Assembly: GCA_037074765.1 (NCBI GenBank)
Contig: JBAMDO010000579.1
Location: forward strand, 858,449-922,448
DNA from: Mansonella perstans
Lineage: Eukaryota > Nematoda > Chromadorea > Rhabditida > Onchocercidae
DNA length: 64,000 nt
Reading direction: 5' to 3'
A program made the translations under genes and the position numbers. This document shows positions 1-13,543 of the stretch, one piece after another (position 1 is the first letter of the stretch; the number at the start of each line of letters is the position of its first letter). The notes under the pieces were generated by a model that saw only the letters and a program-made list of their open reading frames with translations, did not search any database and had not been told where the DNA came from.

Positions 1-3000
1 AAAGATTTCCACCTGTCAATTTCAGTTAACTGATTCAAAAGTGATTTGCTGTAGATTTTCTTGAGTTGTACCATCTCAAAGCATCCAACTCTATTCAATA
101 TTAACGGAAAAAAGTGGAAAAGCAAAAAATATATGTTAACATAAATGTGTATATAAAAATAATACCTTTTTCATGTGTTTCCGCGTTGCAGTGGCTTGTT
201 GACAGATTGTGGCGATATTTTTTTGTGGAGAAGTTAAGAACTAGTTACTCTTTAAAAAAAAGAAGGAAGGACAGGAAGGAGAAGGAGTGCTTGATTAAAG
301 ACCTAATGATATATGCGTGGTATGTGAGAAGGAGGAAGTAAGAAGGAATAGGACGCATGAAAACATAGAAGAAACAAGTTGGTTTTGGTTTTGTAGAGTT
401 ATTTTCGGCAGTTACTTTTAAGTACTTTAGAACCTATTAATCATTGAAAATATGAATGAAAAGAAAAGCTCTATGTCGAAGCTTCTTACGAGAGAAATTT
501 TTCATAAAATATGCCAAAAATTATGAAGGGTTAAAATTCACTTTATTTCTGCAATTTAAGGTAAACTTGGTTAATGCTTGATGTATACACAGTATTCTTG
601 TATTATTATGAGATGCTGCTGCAAATTTCTTAATATTAGCACTTTATGGCAGGAATGAAAATGCAGCTGAAAGAAATAAATTTTCAATTTAAATCATTCA
701 ACTTAGTGAGCTACTGACTCAGAAAGTAATGGCTTCTAATAAAAAATAGATTATGAATCTGCATAATAACAGTCTAATAATCTGCTTACATTTCTTGAAA
801 ATTATGGAGATGTTTTGCCTGTCAAAGAATCTATTTATCGAATAAATGACACTGCATATTTATTTTGATATTTATTTTCATCTCTAAAAATGTGGTGAGC
901 GTGAAGTTTGTAGAGCAAAGAAGCGCAATATTATAAATTTTAGGAGGCCATTGATATTATTTCATATGCTGTCTAAAGTGAGAAATGATTACTAACTGTT
1001 GACTGCATCGAATTAGATGCTACTTGGTAGAAAATCGTATAGTTACAGTGTAAGAGCTGTTGGAGCTGCCCATGTTCAACAAGTTTGTCTGTATTTGTAG
1101 ATATCGCCAAGGTCATTTATGCGACAAGAGATTCGGACTAAAGTAAATCATTGATAAGCTAGTTTTCTTTCGTTCCTACTGCCGTTGCTTCTGTATCCAA
1201 TTTCCATCTTCGGTCATTACACCAACCCTCTGTCCACTTGTCATCTTTGTTCGTCCGCCCATCGTTAGTCTCTCTATCTACCTGTCCTGTGCAATCTTTA
1301 ACAATAATTGATCATTGGCAGCGTTACCTCAAGAATGTAGTATGGTAGGGCGTGGCTGATGACGACCTTCAATTGGTTAATTACTTTTTGAATATATCAC
1401 GATGTGGAAAGAAAAGGCTGTTTGGTGTATTCATGGTGTTGCTCCTATCCCTGTTCCGGTAAACCTACGTCCGTGTACCTGTTCATATAATTTCGTCAGC
1501 TTATAGTCACTCGTAAGTGCATATATGCTTCTGTCCTTATGCATCTCCACCTGGCAAACACGGAGAAGGGACCAATTATTCTATCAATTATTTTCATTTT
1601 CCTTATTACTTTTATCATTTGTATTTTTTCAACTTGACAGTATCAGTGATAAAATGTTTTAATGCCTTTAATGTGTCATTGGTTCTTGTTGCTTAATTTA
1701 AACTAATCTGCATCAAATATTCATCACGTTTGTGTAGTGGCTACAAAATGCGCAATTAGGATAATTGGCATTTTACATATTTCAAATTTCTGTTATTAAA
1801 CGTCTTTTCATGAAACAGATATTTTTTCACTCCTGATTATCAATACATAATTTTTTGCTTAAGTAAAAATTCGGATTGCTTCTTCAGTTTCTTTATTTAA
1901 AAGTATTGGCCTGTGATTTTGATCGTGCTTGTAAACAATCCATGTTGTTATCATCTTTCACAGTTTATCTGCTTTTGTTTCTTTCAAATGTTATTAATAT
2001 CTTTTCATGGAAAATTGCTTCTTTGTTTTATAGAAAAAAATAATAATTTTAGTTACCAACAAAAATTTGCTGAAACCAAGCAAAAGTTTATCTGCATTGT
2101 ATACAGTACCAAATCTGGGCTCAAGTATTGCAACTTCACTTTGGTTATCTGGCTGTATGAGTAAGTTACTGGCTTCATAAAGCTAGGTTACCAAAGCTAA
2201 GCACAATACAGTAGCTGCTCGACCTCACTTTCCCCTATTACAAATTTTTTTCTCTCTTTCAAATAAAAATTATTCTGAAGAAAAGAATTTTTAAGAAACA
2301 TGTGTTCCTGCCATTTATCATTCACTAAGTACAATCCTCATCACACTGTAGCTCATCGAAACGACAGGTTGTTTTTTTAATGGCTTAATCTCTTTATAAT
2401 ATCGACTGTTCTCCCTATCATTGTAAATGTATCCTGTAGTGATAAAAATTTTTGTTTTTGAATGGAAATTTTCGTTTCTGAATGACCAAAGTTTTTCTTT
2501 CAGGTATGTGTTAGATGTGCAATGGAATGTGTAAAAATACATATTGAAGAAAACTTATAGCCGATTCATAATTTACAAAGCAAAATTTCTGCTCAAATTG
2601 AATTGTCAATTTCAAATCTGATCGATGTTCATATGTTTGTCCGTTTTGATATCCAATGGTCAATTTCTTCGTTTTTGTGAATTACTAACACCTACTGCAA
2701 TCATTTGTTATTTAGGAATTAGCACTTTTTTTTCTATTATTCTGGAAAAGAAGATTACTAAGTAAACAAAAGTTTAATGTTCGATAAGAGTTTAGAATTG
2801 TCAAATCATCCAAACCTTTTCTCGATACTTTTTTGTACGTTTTTTGTTTATTACCTCCACTCTTCACTTCATTCTTTGGCCTTTTACTTCTGATTTTCTT
2901 TATTTCAATACTCATGGCTTAGTTGAAGCTGTAATCTTTAGTGCCTTCTTTCTTTTTTATTTTTATTATTTTTTTTTTTTTTTTTTTTTGAAAGAACTGT

Positions 3001-6000
3001 ATAAATAAATTTAATTTGAAAGAACTGTATAAATTTGAACGATACAAAAGTCAACGCCCATCTTATCTCTTTTCAAAGGCATCTGTCTGTTAGAACAATT
3101 GCATTCCATGCACTTATTTTTTATTACGTTTCGAAAAGTTTTGCTTTACACTTCTCAAGGTCACTATTTGGAATAATTTTTGTATATCTTCTTCATTTAA
3201 GTCAAATTTTCTATTGCCAAATTTTCTGTCAGATTTTCTACTGTCTTTTTTCATCACTGATCCGAAATTGAGAACTGTATGAATAAACTTGGAGGATAAT
3301 TGTTCTATCTAATAGTCAGTATTAGTCAGTTTTTTTTAATCTACAAATTTTTTAGAAATTGCAAGTGATTACTGTAATTTTTAGGCATTAAGCTTGACGA
3401 TAAATTTGCACTTGATTGTATGTGACAACTCCGAAAAATTTTAGTGACAAAGGTTTGTTGGTAGATCTTACCACGTTCTGTGGAATAAAGAATAAAGCAT
3501 GAAACTTGATCCATAAGTTATTGAATATATGAAATGATGATAATAACATAATCTTATCTCTGCAGAGGGTTTTCCGGATTCCTGATCCTAGCTTATATAT
3601 ATGTGGAAATGCTTACAACATATGAACATTTACATATAAGGTCTTTACAAAATTAAAGTGTATCCAAAGGTATATTCAAAATCAACAGTTTTACATAGAC
3701 CTTTTACATTAAGCTATGCAGTATTTTAATTAACGCAATAATTTATCACTTTCAAAATATCGGTTATGTACTTTTTCTGTTTGATGAATCATTTGTCCAA
3801 CATAAATTCCAACTAATTCGATTTACACTGGATTTTTGTTTATTAGGATTCAATTTTGGAATTTATCTGCAATCATCGTGATCTGTCTAAGTAGAAGAAT
3901 AAAAAACAAGCGAATATTCTTGATTTCCTTCCTTTCCCTCTTCTTTTATCATTTCCTATTTAAAGCATGTCCACTTCTTCAGGCAATAATAACGTAGAAT
4001 TAGTGCATTTAAAAGTCTTTTTCACCATCTTCAAAAAAACAAATCAATAATAGCCAATTTCTCACAGAATGACAAACTGTTTCCCTTTACCAAATATATT
4101 CGGGAAGAGAAACAGCTGTTTCCCTAGAATAAAATAATAGGCATAGCACGTGGCCAGCAAATGGGCAAAAAAAGTTAATCAAGTTTTTCACTTCAATACA
4201 CACGTCCACATTTATTATGATAAACTTGTCTTTCAATAATTTGAATTACCATAAGGTAAAGTGAGCGAAATACCTTGCCAATTATCAGATTTTTTTGGTA
4301 TGTTCCGGTAATAGCTATGTCTTGCATGACATTTAAATAGCCAAATAACAATTTTAATTTGATGCTTTCATTTACTGATTCATTTTTTTTGTCAAGACTT
4401 TTGTTTTTTGATTGCTTTTTAGGAGATTCTGTTCTTTAAATGATTGCATTAATTTTGTATTTAGCTTACTTAAAATGAAGGAGCTGGAATTATGCTTTAA
4501 TAATAGCATAACAGCTAATTTGATATGATGTGGAAATTTTAAAATTATATACTATTTTCAATTCAAACTTCAATATTATTCATTTCAATTTTTAGGCCGA
4601 AGCTAGATAAATTTGTTTTATAATTGTCAAGCAATCTTTCATGGGAACTATTGCTACTTCAACATAATGAGGCTTCATTAGTTGAAAGGATGAATATTTT
4701 GTTTAATGAGAGATGAGTTCCTTTCTTATTATCATATAGAATTACAAATCAGATTGTTCAAACAAAATTTTTCCGAAACAGTCTTCACGATTTTTCTGAT
4801 TCTGAATTTAGTTGTCTAACTTCCTTCACCACTCACTTTCTACAGCTTCTTGTTTTATGCATAATTGCAACCGCACCAAGGAAATGATCAAACTCGCTTC
4901 TGTGGTGACGAATTACAAATGGAATATTGAAGAGCTGCAAAATAATTACTTTGAATTTTAAGCTTGATTTTTTAATTATCTATGAGTTAAACAGTCTAAA
5001 AACTTCTGTTCCAGACTCTCTAATACAATCTTCTTGTTTCTGATCTTGATTCAACTAAAAATTGCAATTTCTACTCAAATATAAGATCATTGAATACTAA
5101 AGGTCAAGTTCACTATCTTGTAGATTACAATTCAATGAAGAAATGCAGACTTTGTTTAGAAGATATTATTTTGTAGAAGCATTTTTTAGCATTAAACTTG
5201 TAGCATATGGAGCCTAGCTGGGCTCATCGGAGCAAAATTCTTGTCTTCTAATTAATGCCATTACTTTGGACAAAGTAATTCTCTTCTTCGTATTGATATT
5301 ATTGTATCCCTAAAAACTTCAAATATCACGGCATCATTCATTTTAATAGCACAAAACGGTTCTTTTTTCAACATTTCTTGTTTACTCTGTGTTTATCGTG
5401 TTTTCTTCCTATTTAAATTTTTCAATAAAAGTTTAAGAGAATTCAATGTCACTATCCAGACTAAGCGGAAAATTGTCATCGAATTCAAAATTCTACTAAA
5501 ATCAGCAAGTTAATAATTTTATAGTATATTAGTTGGATATTTCTATTATTGCTGCAATGTAAGTTTGGAATTTTTATTATTTTCCACCATGTAAACCATT
5601 AATTACTAATGAATTCGCATTGCAACAAAAATTATATTCGAAAGATTCGTTGGCAAATTAAAGTTTACAAATTATGCTATTCAGAAAAGTTCCAATGCTG
5701 ACCTTTTTCACTTCTTTAGGCTTAGCAATATGACTGGCTTGAATCATTAGGGCTGTACTCGATGTTTTTACATTACGATGGGATTCACCAACTCATATGA
5801 ATGAGGCATTCTCGAAGTCAATGACTTAATTTATTCTAAATAAATGTCTTATGTTGAAGACAAGAAATGAAAGAATTTGAAGCTATTTTAGGATGAATCT
5901 ATGATTTAATTTTGTTTGCAATAGAATCAATGACTTTTTCTGAATATCATTATTTGGCTAACATTTTTGTAAGCAATGCGCTATTTCACAAAATAGAAGT

Positions 6001-7141
6001 ATTTCAATGAAATTCGAGATTTCACATTTGTGCCAATTTATGTTTCTATCCTGTGTAATTAGCTTGCTAATTAACTAATTAGCAAATTGAGAAGCTAAGG
6101 AATAGCTAAATTATTCAGCCAACAAACAGGAAAACAAAATAACTTAATGGTAAGTCCAGGTTTGTGTCTGAGACGCTAATGGATTTTGGATTTTCAATCA
6201 ACGTGATGTAACCGCTATGCATTTTTACGTGCATTTAATTAAGTATTTAAAATATTTAAAAAGATATCAACGTGAAATTTTTCTTGTGGAATTCATGTCA
6301 GATAATGATATAAATTGTATCATTATTATTGAATGAGAAATATTAGAAAGGAGGCGCTCATTATGTGTGGTAATAATGATTGCTAGACAAAAAATATTTA
6401 ATTGATAACCATATTGTTGTGACTCTTTTGCAATGTACTACCATTGTTCATAATAGCGCTAACTTCATCATAAGTAAGATTCATCGAAAGGCGATTCTAT
6501 CTTAGAAGAATATTTCTCTCTAAGATTCTAAGATTCTAAGATACTTGTGTCTTCTAAGGTGATGATGATAGTGTTTGTTGTTAGAGGGAAGGAAAGATTA
6601 TACTATCTCTTCTCATATTTGAAATAAGCAATCTTTTTTGCTTTTAGACTTCTAGATTATTGCTAGTAGTAATTAGTAGTTTTACACAGATGGATGTTTG
6701 GGCAATCTACGGGAGTATGGTAATTTAAAATATAGTAAAATGATGTTGAAAAAGAAATAATATTGAAATGGATGTTCGGGCTCATAATAAATTGGGAGTT
6801 ATTTCGAGAATTCACGCAAAATAGCAGTTTTGATTGAACACAAACTGTTCCTTATAGATTGGACAGGGAACTTAATGGCGTCTTAACAAAACCTAAAGTC
6901 TTGAGAGTTTTAATTGAATCAGTTACGTCAATAAATATCTGAATTTTATATTTGATTAGGAAATTTTCATAAATCTCTATACAGATATCGTAATGCTTCT
7001 CTTTGCAGTTTTGATAGGCATACGTTTTTAATTACTGTTACTTAATTTCTTAATCGCTGTGATCATGCAACGGAATGGATAATTTATTTCGGAAGGCTGT
7101 GAAAAATTAATAGCAACTTACAGGTTGAAGAATATGTTTGA
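1..7141. other. Intergenic or intronic region, no gene recognised
   Basis: I see no exon that I can support in this 7.1 kb. The listed short open frames are F/L/I/S-rich translations of T-rich DNA. It holds a 21-base T run at 2969-2989, followed by a duplicated 19-mer (TTGAAAGAACTGTATAAAT) at about 2988-3036, a short AAGATTCT repeat near 6520-6540, and a pyrimidine-rich, GC-richer stretch at about 1165-1300 that is open in more than one frame and therefore not persuasive as coding. A KLF/Sp-type motif GGGCGTGGC lies at 1348-1356. Distal parts may be promoter DNA of the GTPase gene that starts at 7142. Confidence 0.6.
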
Positions 7142-9302
7142 ATGTTGTTGAAACTGGGTGCTAGGATATGGGTTCTTGCCATTCGTGCATCATCATCTGT
7201 GCCGTCGAGAAGTTTAACCAAAAAGCCAATCATTCCGGATAGGACTAATCGTAAAGGCGAGGTAATTACACTTCAAATACTTGCTAATGTCTTTCTAATT
7301 ACTCTTTCTCACTTGCATTTTCAAATCTTACATATATTGTTTGAGGCAAAATCATTTGTTGATCATAGACGGATAAATTGTAAAGCTGGTAATGGTGGTG
7401 ATGGCATGGTATCATTTCGACGCGAAGCAGGCGTCATGTTTGGCGGTCCAGATGGAGGTGATGGAGGAAATGGTGGTCACATTATTTTCGAAGGTAATTT
7501 GGTTTCATTCATAAATTTCAAAAGTTTTTATTATTTTTTGGAATAACTGATTTAAAAATAATGTTTCCAGCTGATCCAGTTGTTAAAGATCTTTCTCGCT
7601 TACCAACTATAATAAAAGCCATGTCTGGTGAAGGTGGTCATTCAAAAAGTTGCCATGGGAAAAGTGCTCCGCATAAAGTAATTAAAGTACCTGTAGGAAC
7701 CGTTTTCAAGGAACCGCACATTGACAGGGTAACTTCTAGTATTTTTGTCAATCTTTCAGTAATTTCTCATTAGTTTGAAATATTGTATTATCAACTGAAA
7801 TCATCTTCTAGGTAATAATTGATTTAAACAAAAGCGGAGCGGTCTTCCTTGCTGCTAGAGGAGGTGCTGGTGGCCACGGTAATCAGTTTTATAAAACAAA
7901 TGAAGTACGAGTACCACTGAAAGCTGAATTAGGTGGAATAGGTGAAGAGGTTGATTTTTCACATTATTTTTGTTTGTGAAATATATCCTTGTTCACTAAA
8001 AATTTATTTTTAAAATTTACATTGAATTACTGGAAACTTCGTGCTAAAAGTTTTTATCTATTTAAATATTTCAAAAATTATCATTCAGTTAACATATGAC
8101 GTGGAAATGCGCAGAATTGCTACTGCTGGATTAATAGGATATCCCAACGCTGGGAAATCGTTAGTTTTTCAAAAATTTCCGAATGTTTGACAGTTTTTCT
8201 CCTGCTTAGTAAAAAAAAAAACTTTTTTTCTCATAGTTTTAAAGAAGGATGATTTTTGTGTATTTTATTTATACTGAAAATATCCGCATTTGACCTTCAG
8301 TTCACTTCTGCGTGCAATATCTAGAGCTAAGCCGAAGGTTGCTTGTTATCCATTTACTACGTTGACAGCCCACATTGGTGTTGTGCATTACGACGATTTC
8401 GCACAGATTGCTGGTACGTTTGAACATTTTTTCGAGTATGAAGTTTTTTCGGAACTAACACAATGAATTTCTGTGTTTTTTAGTGGCAGATATTCCTGGT
8501 CTTGTCGAAGGATCACATTCAGATGTCGGGCTTGGACAGACCTTTCTAAGGCATATTACACGATGTCACTGCTTGTTTTATGTTTTGGATTTAACACTGT
8601 CTCATTTACGGGTTCGTTATTTTCATTATTGAGAGGTGAAGTTTACTTTGTTCACCATTTTTTTATTTAATCTGTAATTCAAATTAGAGACTGGTATTTG
8701 AGTCTTTGATTCTAGGAGCAGTTTGATTCATTAAAATTTGAAGTCAATCAATACCAACAAGGTTTGGGTAGTCGATCCAGCACTATTATTATAAATAAAA
8801 TGGATCTGGCGTCATTGGATGTTTGTTTTGTTAATATTTTTGTTTTCCAATATCTAGATCTAAATTCACAGAAACTGTTCATATCATGCGATTTTCTAAT
8901 TGTCGTTTGTGCATTTTATATTAATTAAATCATTATAATTCGTTGAATCACCGTATTCAAGATATATATATATATTTGGCAAGATTTCTGTAAACAGGAA
9001 ATCAAGTTTGATTCGGCCACATTAATTTCTTAATATTCTTTTTTTAACTGTTAAGGACATTTTTAATCGTATGAAGATATAACTTTAGTGAAGACTAAAT
9101 ATCTACAAGATTTTATGTGAGCCAAATTTGTGATTAGAATTGTCAGTGCTTTATATTCTTGCAGTTTGATAAGGATCTTGTTCGGCAGCAATTCCCTGGC
9201 TATTCAGTATTTTTTATTTCGGCTAAATTCGGTACTGGTATTGAAGAGCTTCTAGTACATTTACGTGAAGAGTATGACCATGCAAACAGTGCGATGGCAT
9301 AG
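7142..9302 (+). CDS. mtg2: Mitochondrial Obg-family GTPase, MTG2/GTPBP5-like, 9 exons
   Basis: Spliced exons 7142-7261, 7346-7493, 7571-7728, 7812-7949, 8089-8159, 8301-8413, 8484-8611, 8716-8820 and 9165-9302 join in frame to 372 residues ending TAG. Residues 1-40 are basic and Ser-rich, suiting a mitochondrial presequence. The glycine-rich Obg fold spans about 45-185 ([39 protein letters not shown]). The G domain has G1 GYPNAGKSS (205-213), G2 YPFTT (228-232), G3 DIPG (252-255), G4 NKMD (319-322) and G5 SAK (346-348). Family knowledge: MTG2/GTPBP5 acts in late assembly of the large mitochondrial ribosomal subunit; human MTG2 is about 406 residues, so this is full length. No motif is missing. 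The alternative, cytosolic DRG or a GTPBP10-type Obg, fits the presequence and length less well; GTPBP10 is the main rival. The start is the first ATG of the open frame; a weak acceptor-like site lies about 17 bases upstream. Confidence 0.9.
8931..9137 (+). repeat. Diverged duplicated segment, copy 1 (last intron of the GTPase gene)
   Basis: About 200 bp in the last intron that recur at 9386-9609. Both copies share AAGATATATATATAT, GTAAACAGGAAATCAAGTTT, TTAAGGACATTTTTAATC and GAAGATATAACTTTAGTGAA. In this copy the short block ending GAGCCAAATTTGTGATT (9108-9137) follows the long block; in the other copy it precedes it. Confidence 0.85.
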
Positions 9303-9385
9303 CAAACAAAAGAGCTGTGGAAGAATCACAACAGTAATCACTTTTAGGATGATTTTTTTTTTAAATTAATTACTGGAGATCTTCA

Positions 9386-9609
9386 AAATTTTATCTGAGC
9401 CATATTTGTGATTTGTTTGTTTGGCAAAAAATCATTGTAATTCGTTAAATTACTGTGTTCAAGATATATATATATATATTTGACAGGATATCCGTAAACA
9501 GGAAATCAAGTTTGATTCGGCCATATTAATTCCTTAATATTCTTTTTTTGACTATTAAGGACATTTTTAATCTTATGAAGATATAACTTTAGTGAAAACT
9601 AAATATCTA
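9386..9609 (+). repeat. Diverged duplicated segment, copy 2 (3' flank of the GTPase gene)
   Basis: Second copy of the segment at 8931-9137, about 500 bp downstream, with scattered substitutions. The block GAGCCATATTTGTGATT comes first (9386-9415), then the long block with the TA run (9433-9609). The final coding exon 9165-9302 sits between the copies. Confidence 0.85.
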
Positions 9610-10479
9610 TTCTTATGTATAGATGTCCGCAGTCATGGGTGACATTTCCGATTGTTTGTACTACAGTTGGTTGAATTATATATGTGTATTTATTTTGTAT
9701 AAATTCCATCGTAAATTGTTAGATTTATTCTGTTTATTTGCTTATTCGTAAAGTTTCAAGTAAACAAAATGTTTTGTTAGCTAGTGTGAAAGTTGCATAA
9801 CGTGAGTCAGACTTTTGCAGTTTCTCCCCATGCTGGTGTAAAAAGTGCTTTGAAACTTTAATCATGATATATTGAAATGAGGATGGAAAATGTCACAAAA
9901 AAATATCATCAGAAATAGTTTCTACAGTAGATGTGCACCGAGCCCTTTAGATAAGTGTAAAAAAGTAGATTCGTAATGTCTTATTGTGTTATCTTGCAAT
10001 TTATCAATGCAGAAGTTTTTTGAATGTTAGTAGCATTTTTTTTTTTTTTTTTTTTTTTTTGTTTATTGCTCAAGTATTAAAAAGAATCAAAAAGTAAAAG
10101 TAGCTAAAAAACTTGCAAGGGTAAGGTACATACCGATGAGATTTTTTCTGAGTTTCGTGTTTTGGGATTATTTCAACACTAGAAAAATCATGATTTGGCT
10201 TCGCAAAAAATGCTTATCACAAACATGATATGGGTGAAAAGATTAATACAGAATAAGGAAATCCAATTATAAAAGGCATAGTAGGAAATCTTGACCGCAT
10301 TAGCGAAGTATGTCTCTACTCCTATCGGCAGATTTCACGTGTTTTCGAAGGAGACAGTGGCATTATGAGTGATGTATTATAGTGTCTCCCGGTCAGAATA
10401 GACAACTGGTAGTATTCAATATAGCTAAGGTATTGTTTCAAGGAGTTCATTTTCTTGTTGGATCTCTTTTTTTGCTGCA
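9610..10479. other. Intergenic, downstream of the GTPase gene; 25-T run
   Basis: Probable 3' flank of the GTPase gene; I see no convincing polyadenylation signal. A run of 25 T lies at 10036-10060. On the minus strand this is poly(A), and it lies downstream of the retroelement remnant's 3' end, so it could be the retroelement's A tail, though about 400 bases separate them. No gene is recognised. Confidence 0.5.
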
Positions 10480-12240
10480 GCCAGTAACGAGTCCACCATA
10501 CGGCACAATCTTGAAGATTTCGTGGTCTCTATCCCGGAAACGTGACTTTCCCCGGACAATTTCGTTCTCAGCTTCGCTTCAATATTGGGCATCAGCAGTC
10601 AGTGCGTGGATGTTTAGGATTGCACGGAAGCAGCGTTGATGGAAACATCGATCAAGTTGAAGATGGTCAGTGCTTCCATGGTCAGTTCCAAATACAACAG
10701 TGTATAAAATGTTAGACAAAAACAGAATTATGGCTTTGATACGAATCTTTGGAGTGTTTATCAGATGATTATTGCATTGGACTCTTTTATGAAGTTTTTC
10801 GAGAATTCTATACGTTTTTGCTATTTTCTTGTATATCTCTCCGTCGATCGTCGCGTCCGAAATGATGCTTCTTAGACAGCTGCTGACTGCTGGACTGACT
10901 TAGGCTCTGATTTATTTACGATGGTGCGGGAAGGATTGTGATAGAGATTGGTAGGAAACGTCTGCTTCTTTAAGCTGACTTCCAACCCAAAACAGTATAT
11001 TAATTGATGCGAAGTTACTTCAATGTGAGCATCGAGGCGGCATCATCAAAAAGCAGTATTTTAGGGCCTTGATGTAGGCCTTAAGTGTCTTAGTTTGGAT
11101 AAGCTTTTTATGGACAATATCAGTTATAAATATCAGTCGTTTTCTTTATCGTGCTCTGCGTGGCTCTTTGGAGCATTATCCTGAAAATTTTGAATAAAGT
11201 TGATGCGAAAACGCAACCTTGTTTTTTACCATTGATAATTGCTGATCGTCATATAGCAGAGTAATCATTTTCAGGAATATACAATTGGTGAGGTCAAGAA
11301 AGGTCACTTGTCTGTTCTCCACATTTCTCTTGCAGTTATCTGAGAACAAATACCATGTCTGCGGTATTTCTATTAGCTTTGAAACCAAATTGACTTTCTG
11401 AAAGAAATCCTTTAATCTTGCGAAGAGTTTTCCAATGCATAGCAGAGTTATACCTCGATGGTTTGAGTAGAGTGATTTTTCTCCTTTTTCCTTGTATGTA
11501 AGATGATAGTAACTGACATAAAGGATTCGAGGAATGAAGGATGCGAGGAATTCACGGAGATTTTGTGATATTCACCTTATTTCTAACAACACCCAAGTGA
11601 AACTTAGCATAGAGTGCTTGTCTTCCATGCTTCCAGATTGGATAGGATTCCATCGAATGCAGTTGCCTTCCAAGCTCCACCTGTTGTATGACTTTGAAAG
11701 TCCCTTTCCATAATAAGGCACGATACATCCAATCCCTTTTTCACCATTTACTGTTTGATATGTTATATTGTTGAGTCTTAGACTTTACACTAGAGAGAAT
11801 CCAAAAATATTGAGAACATCGACCATTTCTTCGTTTTTCTTTAAGAAGGGCCTTAGCGATTCGTTGGAGAATTGCAGAATATTATTTTCAAAATGTTGTC
11901 AAAGCGCTGATTCTATAGAATGGTCATCAATTCTAGTTCCTGGATTCATCTGGAAACTATTTCTCATAATAGCTTTTTGAAGTTTTTAACTTTGAATCTT
12001 CTTCTCAGAATATCGCTCCTCTTAGAATCTAAAGTTGAAGTTAGGATTATATCGCACAAAAAGGAGTGATCATTATGACATTACGCACTAGGAAGCATTT
12101 CGGTTAACGAATATTGCGAACATTTCTCCGGCATGACTTGGACATGGTCAATGAGGTAACAATGCTTGAATCGAGAATGCATTTAAGGTTGTCTTCGATT
12201 TGTCTTTCTGCTAAAAGATAGTGTTTGTGATGTAAGCTGC
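10480..12240 (-). mobile_element. Decayed RTE-like non-LTR retrotransposon (endonuclease and reverse transcriptase remnants)
   Basis: Reading the minus strand from 12240 down gives, across several frames, fragments in the order expected for an RTE-clade element. An endonuclease tail comes first, with HCYLIDHVQV and later an NDH motif near 12150-12050. The reverse transcriptase entry is HRGITLLCIGKLFARLK near 11460-11400. Then come SESQFGFKANRNTADMVF (about 11390-11330), LQEKCGEQ, a YADD-like active-site remnant reading TADDAASML near 11040, and the RT thumb or C-terminal region with LEKLHKRVQCNNHL and HQRCFRAILNIHALTA near 10600. Frameshifts and stops interrupt every domain, so it is a fossil and not active. 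Strand, order and motif identities are seen; the clade assignment rests on family knowledge. The plus-strand ORFs in this interval are shadows. Confidence 0.85.
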
Positions 12241-12744
12241 TTTTATGTATAAAATTTCAGCAGAAGACATTCATTGTAATTGCACTTTCTTACAACTACT
12301 TGCTTAATAATTCTTTCTGGGCTTCAGAGTTTTTTTTTGTTCTGGTATTGAACTCAAGAAAGATTTTGATCCTATCGTTTATAGGAGCCTTTTGAGTGGG
12401 ATGATGCATATCGGTTAGAATTCGCTTTTTTTTGTAGGGTCATAATCCATATGTGCTGGACAAGGACATTATATGTGATAGAGCACAACGACGTTATCCA
12501 TAACGTCAAGCATTGTTTTAATGTCCCAACGTGCGAGTGTCAAACTAATTTTAGTCAAATGTACGCTTTTCTATATTATTCAGCCGGATTCACAAATTTT
12601 CGTTGTCCAAAACTAGTCGCAATGCATGCAGAATCTGCGGTTTTCAATGCACTTTGTCAGTGGTTGCTTCGTCCTTGGCCTGATGCTAAACGTCCCTGGC
12701 CTGATGCTAAAGGCTGCTGCAAATATAGTGAAGCCTTCGAGCCT
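12241..12744. other. Upstream flank or 5' part of the retroelement remnant
   Basis: No domain can be read here with confidence on either strand. It may contain the unrecognisable 5' part of the retroelement. A 19-base unit with the core GGCCTGATGCTAAA is repeated back to back at about 12676-12712. Confidence 0.4.
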
Positions 12745-12970
12745 GGGCAGTGAATTTTTAGGCGAGCCACAGAATGGCTCTAAAGCAGCTCTTACTTTTT
12801 TATTTCTGTTTATTTGCAACGTCTTCAGATTGTAGTTTGATTGAATATCCTTCTCTTAAATGGATGGCCCTACTAAAAGAGCTCCAGTTCAAAGTTGTAG
12901 TTAGAGTTGTTCCTGTTCTAAGATGGTTGCCAGGAGGCTAGTGAACCCATCTTAGTTTGGTCTCTTAGTT
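12745..12970. repeat. Dispersed repeat, copy 1 (second copy near 58.19 kb)
   Basis: The stretch contains GCAGTGAATTTTTAGGCGAG, GAATATCCTTCTCTTAAATG and AGTTAGAGTTGTTCCT in the same order and spacing as diverged versions at 58185-58420. Two copies 45 kb apart suggest an interspersed element. It adjoins the retroelement remnant and could be part of it; the type is unknown. Confidence 0.6.
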
Positions 12971-13543
12971 GAGATCTATCATAGAACAGCCCTATCGAAG
13001 ATGTACGCCATCGCAAGCATAACTTGCAACCTCATAAGGATACGCATACCTCATCCCCGTGACGAGGAGGGTTTTGCGGAGAAGATAAAGCATATAGATT
13101 TGAAACAGCAGACTTCAAAACTAAAATATGATTTGCCATAAGTGTGACCAATTTCTCAAATCCTGCACTTTCTTACAATTATCTTTGAATAGATAACAGT
13201 TCAAAATTATGATGTAATCTTGTTATTCTTCAAGAGCCCCAAAACCTACTTCCTAATTTTCCATCATATCATTTAATGCTGCCTCATTAGGCATATTCCT
13301 CATAAATATTTCTTAACCATTAGGAGTGGCAATATCACGAGGAATAATTTGCTTAATTCTGCAGATGAACTAACATTCAAAAAGCTTTCTGTAGTGGAAA
13401 TCTTAATAATTTATTTTTACAAAACAGCAAGTTGTGAGAAATTACAAAAATGTTATAAAGACCAATAAAAATTGCAAAAATCAGACCGAAGCGGAATTTG
13501 TCATTGCTTCTTCGAAGCACCACAAGGGCACTCATTTTCGCCG
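12971..13543. other. Intergenic, nothing recognised
   Basis: No gene or repeat is recognised. It would be the 3' flank of the candidate small minus-strand gene at 13544-13977. Confidence 0.4.

Noticed and set aside
10382..10639. 85-codon plus ORF
   Set aside because: Antisense shadow of the reverse transcriptase C-terminal remnant.
12451..12835. Overlapping ORFs of 100, 69 and 68 codons
   Set aside because: They overlap on both strands and cross the duplicated 19-base unit and the dispersed repeat; none has a recognisable domain.
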